A DNA stretch of 64,000 bases from Lentilactobacillus parabuchneri DSM 5707 = NBRC 107865 (GTDB lineage: Bacteria > Bacillota > Bacilli > Lactobacillales > Lactobacillaceae). Location of the stretch: the NCBI RefSeq assembly GCF_001435315.1, contig NZ_AZGK01000002.1, forward strand, positions 200,763 through 264,762. Reading direction: 5' to 3'. The notes below the pieces were generated by a model. That model saw only the letters and a list, made by a program, of their open reading frames with translations, searched no databases and was not told the origin of the DNA. The position numbers and the translations under genes were made by a program. Shown one piece after another: positions 54,860-62,793 of this stretch. The first letter of the stretch is position 1; each line of letters begins with the position of its first letter.

Positions 54860-55072
54860 GGTTGATTCTCCAATCTAAAAATAAGATTTGTTCGGATTAT
54901 AATGGGGATTTTTGACTCAATTGGTCTGATTTATCCGCAAACAAGGAACTTTAGGACCGTTTACGAACGGGTATGATGGATTACTCGAAACTTGTACCCT
55001 ACACATGATATAAATACGAACAGTAACCCGGTTTTTATTTAAAAAATTCATAACATGTAAACTTTTGATATA

Positions 55073-55391
55073 TTATCCACATTTAGGCTGTGGATAACTC
55101 TGTGGACAATCCACAAGGTAATGTGAAGCACTGATATATTAACGTTGATAAGTTATCCCCCAAAATGGCGAAGTTATCCACAGAAATTGTGGATAACTTT
55201 TTTTGGCCTAAAAAAGGGGTTTGTTCGTCGCAACAAAGATTGATATAATGGGGTTTGCGGTGACAGATTGCGAACACACGTTGTCCACAGTTTTGTGGAT
55301 AACATTTTTGGCCCTTGACATTTTTTCAAAAAATGCGGGTACCAAAAATAATAGTTGTGTGCATAAACCTGTGGATAACTCTGTGGACAAC
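55073..55391. other. DnaA-box cluster upstream of rlmH
   Basis: Six perfect DnaA boxes lie at 55073-55081, 55089-55097, 55174-55182, 55188-55196, 55294-55302 and 55370-55378. One-mismatch sites are at 55101-55109 (TGTGGACAA), 55281-55289 and 55383-55391. TTGTTC and TATAAT (55221-55226 and 55244-55249), 17 bases apart, form a probable rlmH promoter inside the cluster. The cluster is 33 kb from oriC and lacks a flanking AT-only unwinding element, so it is more likely a DnaA reservoir or regulatory site than a second origin. Confidence 0.88.
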
Positions 55392-55449
55392 TTGTTAATA
55401 AGCCCACTTTTTTGCACAGGACAAATCGATAGTTGGAGGAAATAACATA

Positions 55450-55929
55450 GTGAACATCAAACTGGTCGTTGTTGGTAAATTAAAAGAAAAGTATTTTAAG
55501 CAGGGGATTGCGGAATACGCAAAGCGATTATCGCGCTTTTGCAAGTTCCAAATCGTTGAAGTTGCCGATGAGAAGGCGCCTGAGTCACTCAGCCAAGCGG
55601 AAATGGACGAAGTCATGGACAAAGAAGGTGCGCGAATTTTAGACAAAATTAAAGACCGCGAATACGTCTATGCACTTGCGATACTGGGTAAAGAACGATC
55701 TTCTGAAGAGTTTGCGAAGGAGATTGCGAATCTGACAACCTATGGTCATTCCGATTTGACGTTTGTGATTGGCGGCTCGCTTGGGTTATCCAAGCACGTT
55801 CTCGACCGGGCGAACACCCAGATTTCCTTTGGCCGCTTCACGCTGCCTCATCAATTGATGCGACTGGTGCTGACTGAGCAGATTTATCGGGCGTTTATGA
55901 TTAATGAAGGTAGTCCATACCATAAGTAA
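55450..55929 (+). CDS. rlmH: 23S rRNA (pseudouridine1915-N3)-methyltransferase
   Basis: The 159-residue SPOUT methyltransferase opens [20 protein letters not shown] and contains [29 protein letters not shown] and [26 protein letters not shown], ending GSPYHK. It methylates pseudouridine 1915 in 23S rRNA. It starts at GTG after GGAGG. Its promoter sits inside a DnaA-box cluster, suggesting DnaA influence on its expression. Confidence 0.97.
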   Translation: MNIKLVVVGKLKEKYFKQGIAEYAKRLSRFCKFQIVEVADEKAPESLSQAEMDEVMDKEGARILDKIKDREYVYALAILGKERSSEEFAKEIANLTTYGHSDLTFVIGGSLGLSKHVLDRANTQISFGRFTLPHQLMRLVLTEQIYRAFMINEGSPYHK

Positions 55930-56019
55930 AAGTGATTCTCGAGTCTGAAGTTAAAGCAATTGAGAAGCTTTTGAAAAGGCAAACAAATCCTGAGAGAATT
56001 TCCCAATTATATATCATCG

Positions 56020-56175
56020 CAACCCAGCTGGTCGAAAGAGAAAGCACCCGCTAAGCCGGGAGCTATCCGATCAGTGCTGATCGCCCAGTAAGCCGGTGAA
56101 GTCGGTTAGGAAAAGTCAGGTGGTCATAATCGCCCCACTTTTCGATCATTTGTATTACTATTAGTAGCAATACAG
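56020..56175 (+). ncRNA. Possible structured leader RNA before the PuuD-type gene
   Basis: The 240-base gap holds GC-rich, hairpin-forming DNA unlike its surroundings. CGATCAG/CTGATCG (about 56068-56083) is a perfect hairpin. TAAGCCGG occurs twice (about 56052 and 56092), each time followed by a partial complement. ATTACTAT and ATAGTAG-like repeats precede the ribosome site. TATATAT at about 56009 could be a -10 box. It matches no riboswitch I can name. Confidence 0.35.
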
Positions 56176-56197
56176 AACTAACAGAGGAGTGGCTGCC

Positions 56198-56944
56198 ATG
56201 GATAAAAAATACACAATTGGAATTCCTGCCGAAATCAGGCTGATTAAAGACTTGGAACGCAACTCGGTTAACAATAATGAAGTTGCTGGTGTGATTCAGC
56301 ACGGTGGCGTGCCGATCATGATTCCAACACGCAACCCGGAATTGATGGCGCACTACGTTGATTTAATTGACGGCCTATTATTGCCGGGAGGCCCTGACGT
56401 GGCTCCACGTTTTTATGGAGAGGAGCCGGTTCCTGAATTAGGCGATGCCGATGCCTTCTTGGATGCGAGTGGAATTGAGCTGGTCAAGCTGGCGGTCGCC
56501 AAACGCAAACCAATTTTTGGTATCTGCCGGGGAACGCAGGTGATTAATGTTGCACTTGGCGGGACGCTTTACCAGGACATGTATAGCCAGCGTAATCGAC
56601 CAACTCTGCAGCACTTCCAAAAGGCACCACTGCCGCAGGGGACACATTCAATTTCGGTAACGCCGGATCGTTATTTGGAAAAAATCATTGGCGGCGGGGA
56701 TGCAACTTTGGTGAACAGTCACCATCACGAATCGATTAAGGCGGTGTCTTCTCAACTAAACATTTCTGCATTGGCTAAGGATGGCGTGATTGAAGGCGTT
56801 GAAAGCAAAGACGACGACCTGATTATTGGTGTTCAGTGGCATCCTGAAGCGATGTATACGACTGACTCCAAGCAAGACGCGTTGTTTGCTGATTTTATGA
56901 AACGAGTGGCGCGATATGCCCGGGCAACAAGCGCAGATAAATAA
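56198..56944 (+). CDS. Gamma-glutamyl-gamma-aminobutyrate hydrolase (PuuD) family amidotransferase
   Basis: The 248-residue class I glutamine-amidotransferase-like hydrolase has LLLPGGPDVAPRFYGEEP, nucleophile GICRGTQVINVALGG, VNSHHHESI and the His-Glu pair GVQWHPEAM. The family cleaves gamma-glutamyl bonds, for example gamma-glutamyl-GABA in putrescine breakdown, or is used in gamma-glutamyl dipeptide turnover. The ATG at 56198 is 8 bases after GAGGAG. There are no putrescine genes nearby, so the substrate is open. Confidence 0.85.
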   Translation: MDKKYTIGIPAEIRLIKDLERNSVNNNEVAGVIQHGGVPIMIPTRNPELMAHYVDLIDGLLLPGGPDVAPRFYGEEPVPELGDADAFLDASGIELVKLAVAKRKPIFGICRGTQVINVALGGTLYQDMYSQRNRPTLQHFQKAPLPQGTHSISVTPDRYLEKIIGGGDATLVNSHHHESIKAVSSQLNISALAKDGVIEGVESKDDDLIIGVQWHPEAMYTTDSKQDALFADFMKRVARYARATSADK

Positions 56945-56947
56945 GTC

Positions 56948-57006
56948 AAAATGGATCCGCAAGCAGTTAGCTGAAAATGCTGACTGCCTGCGGATCCATT
57001 TTTTAC
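56948..57006. terminator. Bidirectional terminator between the PuuD-type and GH31 genes
   Basis: AAATGGATCCGCA with TGCGGATCCATTT and inner GCAGTTAGC with GCTGACTGC form a long stem ending in six T. Confidence 0.88.
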
Positions 57007-59303
57007 TGGTAGGTTTCAGTTTTCGAATTGTAATTTAACATGATGAGTTGATCGGGCAGTTCGACGACGATCCTCTGATAGACTGGGGCAAATCCATGGT
57101 GGGTTAACCTGACACTCACATGATCGTCTTCGACCACAATTTGATAATCGTTGTACTCGCCATTTCGGTAGTTGAAGTCTAAACCATCATCCTGATAGTG
57201 ATGATAATTGCCGGAGTGACCGTAAACGGTGAAGGTCATTTGTCGATCCGGCTGTTCTGAAATGTGATCGACTTCAGCGCCCCACGGTAAGATGGTGTTC
57301 TTCTTGATAAATAACGGTAGCTTGTCCAGCGGTGCATCAACCACAATGTCTTGTTGGCCGCTGTATTCTTGATGATTCCAGAAATCCACCCAGTCTCCTT
57401 TTGGCAGATAAACCAGGCGCTTGGTTTGCGACGGTTGAACGATTGGGGCTACGAGAACCGAGTCGCCGACCATGTATTGATCGTTGATGTCATGGACACG
57501 ACGGTCTTCAGGATAGTTTAAAACAAGTGGTCGCATCAGCGGAAGACCGGACCGTTCTTCTTTCGCAAATAAATCGTAGAGGTAGGGGATGAACCGGTAA
57601 CGTAATTTTAAGTACTTTCGGTAAATCGATAACGTCGGTTCGCCAAATTGCCAGGGTTCCTGGTCACGAGTACCCATAGCGCTGTGATTTCGCAGTAACG
57701 GACTAAAGATTGCCGCTTCAATCCAGCGCGTTAATAATTCGGGGGTGACGTCTGACCCGAAGCCGCCAATGTCGGTTCCGGAAAAGCTAAATCCGCTCAT
57801 TCCGAGGTTGCACAATTGCGGGATAAGCAGTTGAACGTGGGGCCAAATGCTATGGTTATCGCCGGTCCAGACAGTGGCATACTTCTGTGTTCCAGAGTAT
57901 GCCGCACGGGTGATGACGAAGGGCCGTCTTTCCGTTGCCCGTTTGATGCCGGCATAGGTTGCCTGATCCATATTATGCGCGTAGACATTATGCATTTTCT
58001 TGTGGGTCGATGGGCGGTCATGGTCGCTAAAGACGATATCTTGGGGGATTTCACCGACAAAGGAAGCTGGCTCGTTCATGTCGTTCCAAATCCCCGCCAC
58101 GCCTAAGTCGGTCAAAAATTGATCGTTATTTGCCCACCAATCGCGGACTGCTTGGCGACCAAAATCAGGAAAGACAGAGTCGCCCGGCCAGACTTGATTG
58201 ACGTAGACATTGCCGTCGGGGCTTTCGACGAAGTAATCATGTTTGATACCTTCATCGTAAATGTTGTATCCTGGGTCTTTCTTGACACCCGGATCAATAA
58301 TTGCCACAATTTTAGTCCCCTGATTTTTCAAGTTGGTCACAAATTTCTTCGGGTTACCCTGATAAGCATCGTCGTTCCACGTAAAGACACGGTAATCGCG
58401 CATATAGTCGATATCCAGATGAATGACATCAAACGGTAGGTCGTATTTGTGCAAATCGTCGACGATTCCTTGGACCATTCTCTGAGTGGCACTATACCCC
58501 CACCGTGACTGCTGGTACCCTAGCGTCCATTTTTGCGGCAGCGGGGTGCGGCCGGTTAAGTAGGTGTAGTTGCTGACAACGTCCTTGAGGGTTTTCCCAC
58601 CGATAATGTAGTAATCCAGATTGCCGGCTTCTGCTGAATAGAAGTAATAATTGGAGCTTTCCTTCCCCAAATCAAAGTGGCTGCGATAAGGGTTATCGAA
58701 GAACAGACCATACGGATGACCATCTTTTAGCCCGAACATGACCGGAACCGACTTATATAATCGGGTGAAGTTCTCCAAGTGAGGCGCTGGGTCGTCGGTA
58801 TTCCAGTTGTCGTACTCATAGCCGCGTTTGTTCATGTAGCCGGTTTTGTCACCAAGACCATAGATCGATTCGTCGGCTGCTAAACGCTTAACCACCTCAT
58901 AGTAAGCCGTATTATCCTGGTCGTTTGCGCCAGGGACGTTGTGGCCCTCTTCTTTGATAAACTTTTTGTGGGCTTCATCAATTCCCCGATCCAGTGGCGT
59001 TCGGGTTCCCCGGTAATCGGTAACCAGTGGGTTTCCTGCCGGATCATAAGCATCGATATGCAAAGCTTTATCGATGTGGAGCGTCAGTGCAGCAGTTATG
59101 AGTTCATAGTGATCGGCCACTTGATTGAATTCAAAATCGGTGGCCTGCTGCTTATCGCCCTCAATGGCGTAGGAGTCATCAGGTTCGCCCCGATTTTCAA
59201 ATACTCGGATAATTGCTGGTGTTATAACGGTGAGTTGAAGTTTAGCTGGATCATTAAAGGTAATTGTTTGGTTTTCTTGATGGTAAGTCGGCAAAGTCGC
59301 CAT
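57003..59303 (-). CDS. Glycoside hydrolase family 31 alpha-glucosidase
   Basis: The 766-residue enzyme has the GH31 N-domain (residues 1-230) and a catalytic barrel with DVIHLDIDYM, nucleophile motif GIWNDMNEPASF, VWTGDNHSIWPH carrying the acid region, and RNHSAMGTRDQEPW. C-terminal beta-domains follow. Such enzymes release alpha-linked glucose or xylose, and no signal peptide means it works on imported oligosaccharides. ATG 59303 follows AAAGGAC; the longer reading upstream lacks support. No transporter or regulator is adjacent, so the substrate is unspecified. Confidence 0.92.
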   Translation of the reverse strand: MATLPTYHQENQTITFNDPAKLQLTVITPAIIRVFENRGEPDDSYAIEGDKQQATDFEFNQVADHYELITAALTLHIDKALHIDAYDPAGNPLVTDYRGTRTPLDRGIDEAHKKFIKEEGHNVPGANDQDNTAYYEVVKRLAADESIYGLGDKTGYMNKRGYEYDNWNTDDPAPHLENFTRLYKSVPVMFGLKDGHPYGLFFDNPYRSHFDLGKESSNYYFYSAEAGNLDYYIIGGKTLKDVVSNYTYLTGRTPLPQKWTLGYQQSRWGYSATQRMVQGIVDDLHKYDLPFDVIHLDIDYMRDYRVFTWNDDAYQGNPKKFVTNLKNQGTKIVAIIDPGVKKDPGYNIYDEGIKHDYFVESPDGNVYVNQVWPGDSVFPDFGRQAVRDWWANNDQFLTDLGVAGIWNDMNEPASFVGEIPQDIVFSDHDRPSTHKKMHNVYAHNMDQATYAGIKRATERRPFVITRAAYSGTQKYATVWTGDNHSIWPHVQLLIPQLCNLGMSGFSFSGTDIGGFGSDVTPELLTRWIEAAIFSPLLRNHSAMGTRDQEPWQFGEPTLSIYRKYLKLRYRFIPYLYDLFAKEERSGLPLMRPLVLNYPEDRRVHDINDQYMVGDSVLVAPIVQPSQTKRLVYLPKGDWVDFWNHQEYSGQQDIVVDAPLDKLPLFIKKNTILPWGAEVDHISEQPDRQMTFTVYGHSGNYHHYQDDGLDFNYRNGEYNDYQIVVEDDHVSVRLTHHGFAPVYQRIVVELPDQLIMLNYNSKTETYQ

Positions 59304-59437
59304 GTTTGTCAGTCCTTTCGTTGGGGCTATCGTAGCACATGGGAGTTTGGTGGTCCAACGCGAAAACAAAATATTTCGCGGAAGTTGATAGATGAATTAT
59401 GATGTTAACTGATAAAACAAAAATGGAGGCATTCGAA

Positions 59438-60106
59438 GTGGAATTAACGACCGCAAAAAATTATTTATTACTAACTGAACGAATTGCCAAGAAGCCGATG
59501 CTGCGGACAAGATTTACCAGTCAGTCGTATTTCGTGTTGGCGGCACTATTGGATCTCGCTGACCAGGATATTTTAACCATTGATGATAATCTTGACGTGA
59601 AGGATGGCGAAAAATTCGCTCGTTTACCGAGTTATTTGAGTGTGTTTAAATCAGAACTCTCTGATGAAATTAACCAGAATCGTGAGCTTAAAGACAGGCT
59701 TTCAGTCATTACCAGTTGGGATATTGCCAATCAATTATATGATGGGCTTGGTAGTGAACTGTTGGCTGCCGACTTAGTTACCAAAGTGCCGTTTAAGAAT
59801 AATCTGGATACCCATGTGATTTATTTGCCAAAAGCCGAGGCTCGAAATCAAGTGCGCGAGGAGTTGCGTGACCAGATTAATAATTCAAAGATCAACCGGA
59901 ATGCCATTAGTTTGATCGTAATTTTGGAACAGCTGGACGCCTTGAAGTGGGTGTTTACCGACCAAGATGAGTCGTCAGAGTTGACGTCAGCGTTTCACCA
60001 GCAGGTTGATGGGGATGCATTTTATGCAAAAGAAAAAGCCCTGGCCAAATTGGCTCAGGACATTATTACGCGGAAGAAGTTTTGGTTTGATTCGTGGTTG
60101 AGTTGA
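59438..60106 (+). CDS. Protein of unknown function, possibly GPP34-like
   Basis: The 222-residue soluble, mostly helical protein starts at GTG (MELTTAKNYLLLTERIAK), 8 bases after GGAGG; the ATG codons upstream lie before that site. The pattern YLLLT near the start and SYFVLAALLDLADQDILTIDDN around residues 30-55 weakly recalls the GPP34 (Golgi phosphoprotein 3-like) fold. No catalytic motif is visible. It stands alone between divergent or convergent neighbours. Confidence 0.7.
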   Translation: MELTTAKNYLLLTERIAKKPMLRTRFTSQSYFVLAALLDLADQDILTIDDNLDVKDGEKFARLPSYLSVFKSELSDEINQNRELKDRLSVITSWDIANQLYDGLGSELLAADLVTKVPFKNNLDTHVIYLPKAEARNQVREELRDQINNSKINRNAISLIVILEQLDALKWVFTDQDESSELTSAFHQQVDGDAFYAKEKALAKLAQDIITRKKFWFDSWLS

Positions 60107-60206
60107 GGAGGAGTTAATTTGCCAGGTATGGCAACGATAAGCACGGTTAATATGGATATTCAATAAAGGTTCAAAAGGTGTCAAAGTTGTTTTGAATAAT
60201 AACTTC

Positions 60207-60614
60207 CTACCAGTGATAATACCGATAATTAACAACTGCTTTAGAAGTTTTGTCCCACTTCCAAATCATCTTTTTAGCGTTCACATATTTGGCATACGAA
60301 TATATTGGTGAAAATATTCCGGAATGCGGCTCTTCGTGACTCAATAAGTATTTGTGATGGCTAATTTGCTTATATTTGACGTTAGTTTCGGGAATACCAA
60401 AGCGTTCGCCGCCTTCAGGTCCCCAAAACGAAAATATTTTAGTGCCGAATGTGATCCTGGAACTGCCGTTATGCCACTTTGTATGTCTAAAAATTTGTGG
60501 AATACCCTTATGCCAAGAACTTGCTTGAACTTTGTTTTGTTGTCCGATCCCTGAAAATCCTATCAGAATACCGAGTGAAATTGAAATAAAGGTGAGTGTT
60601 TTTTTCATCTGCAT
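60207..60614 (-). CDS. Small secreted protein of unknown function, copy A
   Basis: The 135-residue protein starts MQMKKTLTFISISLGILIGF, a signal peptide probably cut after VQAS. The mature part is rich in His, Lys, Tyr, Trp and Gly (FSFWGPEGGERFGIPE, HKYLLSHEEPHSGIF), as in small cationic wall-associated proteins. GGGGGG precedes the ATG at 60614. It lies 25 bases after a similar-looking small secreted protein gene and is probably co-transcribed with it. No family is recognised. Confidence 0.7.
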   Translation of the reverse strand: MQMKKTLTFISISLGILIGFSGIGQQNKVQASSWHKGIPQIFRHTKWHNGSSRITFGTKIFSFWGPEGGERFGIPETNVKYKQISHHKYLLSHEEPHSGIFSPIYSYAKYVNAKKMIWKWDKTSKAVVNYRYYHW

Positions 60615-60639
60615 GTTTTTTCCCCCCAAAGACAATTAT

Positions 60640-61041
60640 TTAGAACCAGTTAGTGCCATAGTATACTTTTAAGATTTTGAATGAAGATTTATGAGCCCAT
60701 TCCACATCAAATCCATAGTGGCTATTTCCATCATATTTTCCGTGTGTGCCTCCGGTTAAATGCCAGTTGAACCCATCTGCTCCAGCATACCAAGTTCTAA
60801 CGACCTCGCCGCGACGTAAATATTTATAAAATGACCACCGATTTTGATATGCATAACGTCCATAAGTAACCTTATAAACTTTTGTGGGCTGTTTCACACG
60901 AACTTTATATTCATGCCGATAATGTTCCTCCCAATAAAAAGGTTGTAATGTGGATGCCTTCGAGATATTGGATGTCAGCGCAAAGAAACCAATACCTGAG
61001 ATTACCGATGCTGTGGTTAAAACAAGTCTCATCAATTTCAT
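60640..61041 (-). CDS. Small secreted protein of unknown function, copy B
   Basis: The 133-residue protein begins MKLMRLVLTTASVISGIGFF with a signal peptide probably cut after ISKAS. The mature region is rich in Tyr, Trp, His, Lys and Gly (YKVTYGRYAYQNRWSFYKYL, NWHLTGGTHGKYDGNSHYGF) and probably beta-stranded, comparable in composition to its neighbour. ACAGGAGGAGA precedes the ATG. It is the first gene of a two-gene minus-strand unit. The function is unknown. Confidence 0.72.
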   Translation of the reverse strand: MKLMRLVLTTASVISGIGFFALTSNISKASTLQPFYWEEHYRHEYKVRVKQPTKVYKVTYGRYAYQNRWSFYKYLRRGEVVRTWYAGADGFNWHLTGGTHGKYDGNSHYGFDVEWAHKSSFKILKVYYGTNWF

Positions 61042-61195
61042 TATCGTATCTCCTCCTGTTAACCTTGCTGTTATTATACGACTATAAAATAATTATCGGA
61101 ATATTTCGGGAAAAATTTGTATCATTTGGCCATATAGCAAGAGTTGGAAGTGATTCTTGTGCATGTTTAATTCCTAAGATACCAAGCCCCTTTCG

Positions 61196-61249
61196 TTGCA
61201 TTTCACAAGCAATCTGCTATATTAAAGTGAGTTGATGTAACCGTTTACA
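61196..61249 (+). promoter_or_regulatory. Promoter with cre site before the hydroxyacyl-CoA dehydrogenase gene
   Basis: TTGCAT (61196-61201) and TATATT (61218-61223) are 16 bases apart. TGTAACCGTTTACA at 61236-61249 matches the CcpA cre consensus and lies around +8 to +20, where binding would block transcription. Carbon catabolite repression is therefore likely. Confidence 0.75.
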
Positions 61250-61271
61250 AGCACTCAAGGGGGAGTTATTT

Positions 61272-62162
61272 ATGGCTATCAAAAAGGTGACTGTTGTAGG
61301 TAGTGGTGTGTTGGGCAGTCAGATTGCATTTCAAAGCGCGTTTAAAGGCTTTGATGTAACTGTTTATGATATTAGTCAAGAAGCTGTTGATAAAGCGGAA
61401 AAACGAATTAAGGGATTGCGACATGCTTATCGTCACGATATTGCCGCTACAGATGATGAATTTAATGCTGGCATTTCCCGACTAAAATTTACGGATGATT
61501 TAGCTGGGGCGGTTAAAGATGCCGACTTGGTCATTGAGGCAATTCCGGAAAACCCTGATATCAAGCATGAATTCTATAAAAAATTAGCTAAATTAGCGCC
61601 AAGTAACGCCATTTTCACAAGTAATTCGTCAACGTTGGTGCCAAGTATGTTTGCGGCTGATACTGGTCGGCCAAAACAGTTTTTGAACATGCATTTCTCA
61701 AACCAGGTTTGGTTGAACAACACTGCTGAAATCATGGGATCACCTGAAACAGATCCGGCAATCTATCAAGAAATTGTGCAGTATGCCCGAGATATTGGGA
61801 TGGTTCCAATCCAGCTCAAAAAAGAGCAGCCAGGCTATATTTTGAATTCGCTACTGATGCCATTAAACGCTGCTGCCGGTGCCCTGTGGCTTAAGGGTGT
61901 GGCCGATCCAAAGATGATTGATCGAACCTGGATGGCTGCCACCGGAGCTCCTTGGGGACCGTTTGGAATCCTGGATGCTGTCGGAATTCGAACAGCCTAT
62001 AATATTACGTTAGCGGCTGCCGAAAAGAATCCCGATGCTAAGCCACTCGCAGATGCGTTTAAAAAGATGCTCGACGAAGGCAAGTTAGGTATCGAATCTG
62101 GAGAAGGGTTCTACAAATATCCCGATCCAGAGTATAAGACAAAGGAATTTTTGCAGGGTTAA
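61272..62162 (+). CDS. 3-hydroxyacyl-CoA dehydrogenase family protein
   Basis: The 296-residue NAD-dependent dehydrogenase has the Rossmann motif VVGSGVLGSQIAFQSAFKG, DLVIEAIPEN and the family TSNSSTL segment. NMHFSNQVWLNNTAEIMG stands where typical enzymes have HFFNPV, then QPGYILNSLLMPL and the C-terminal helical domain. Family members oxidise 3-hydroxybutyryl-CoA or related hydroxy acids. The altered HFFNPV-like motif suggests a substrate other than a straight fatty acyl-CoA. No beta-oxidation genes are adjacent. AGGGGGAG precedes the ATG. Confidence 0.83.
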   Translation: MAIKKVTVVGSGVLGSQIAFQSAFKGFDVTVYDISQEAVDKAEKRIKGLRHAYRHDIAATDDEFNAGISRLKFTDDLAGAVKDADLVIEAIPENPDIKHEFYKKLAKLAPSNAIFTSNSSTLVPSMFAADTGRPKQFLNMHFSNQVWLNNTAEIMGSPETDPAIYQEIVQYARDIGMVPIQLKKEQPGYILNSLLMPLNAAAGALWLKGVADPKMIDRTWMAATGAPWGPFGILDAVGIRTAYNITLAAAEKNPDAKPLADAFKKMLDEGKLGIESGEGFYKYPDPEYKTKEFLQG

Positions 62163-62169
62163 TACAAAA

Positions 62170-62221
62170 TAAAATGAGAACCACGGCTGGATGCGATAGC
62201 CGCGGTTCTCATTTTTATTAA
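62170..62221. terminator. Bidirectional terminator between the dehydrogenase and tautomerase genes
   Basis: AAAATGAGAACCACGGCT and AGCCGCGGTTCTCATTTTT pair almost perfectly, with A and T runs on the two sides. Confidence 0.88.
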
Positions 62222-62611
62222 TTAAAGCTTTCCAGTTAAAAACTGTGCTTCCCCATTACCGAAGCTCCAATCGTCATCGTTGTTTGGTACTAGGCTGACG
62301 ATGAAGTCTTCTTTTCGGATACCAAGTTCCCCATGCAAGCGGTCGGCTAATTTTTGATAAAAGGCCTGCTTGTCCTTGGTCGTTCGTGGGCGGGTCACCA
62401 AGTTGAAGAAGACCACGTCTTTTGTTCGTTCAATGCCCAATCCAGTATCGAGGATCTGCATTTCGACTGGTTCGTGCTGGGTCAAAATTTGATAGCGGTC
62501 TCCCTTTGGTGTGTGGAAAGTGTCGAGTTGGACTTCGTAGGCAACGTCCAGCATTTTCTTGAGATAAGTTTCGTCATGACCTTTGATGACGTCGATTCGC
62601 ATAAGTGGCAT
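62222..62611 (-). CDS. Tautomerase family protein
   Basis: The 129-residue protein starts MPLMRIDVIKGHDETYLKKM; after Met removal, Pro1 would be the catalytic base typical of the 4-oxalocrotonate tautomerase superfamily. RQILTQHEP-like RYQILTQHEPVEM and FFNLVTRPRTTKDKQAFYQKLADRL match the longer two-domain members. The ATG at 62611 is 7 bases after GGAGG; the ATG at 62617 would bury the proline. The substrate is unknown. Confidence 0.85.
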   Translation of the reverse strand: MPLMRIDVIKGHDETYLKKMLDVAYEVQLDTFHTPKGDRYQILTQHEPVEMQILDTGLGIERTKDVVFFNLVTRPRTTKDKQAFYQKLADRLHGELGIRKEDFIVSLVPNNDDDWSFGNGEAQFLTGKL

Positions 62612-62712
62612 GTTCATTCCTCCATTTTGTGGGTATTTATTATTTTAAGTATATGCTGATTTTGCTGGAAGCAAAGGATTTATGCCTGACTAAAAAATAA
62701 AAAACACTTTGG

Positions 62713-62740
62713 TTGAAAACGCTTACAGACGTGCTAGAAT
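62713..62740 (+). promoter_or_regulatory. Promoter with cre site before fdh
   Basis: TTGAAA (62713-62718) and TAGAAT (62735-62740) are 16 bases apart. TGAAAACGCTTACA (62714-62727) fits the cre consensus and overlaps the -35 box, predicting CcpA repression on good carbon sources. Confidence 0.75.
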
Positions 62741-62793
62741 TTAGACGCTGAGAAATGTTGGTTTGGTTTGCTTTGTAGAAAGGATCGATCACT

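Noticed and set aside
55073-55391. Second replication origin at the rlmH DnaA-box cluster
   Set aside because: There is no adjacent AT-only unwinding element with DnaA-trios like the one after dnaA, and oriC is complete at 20.5-22.4 kb.
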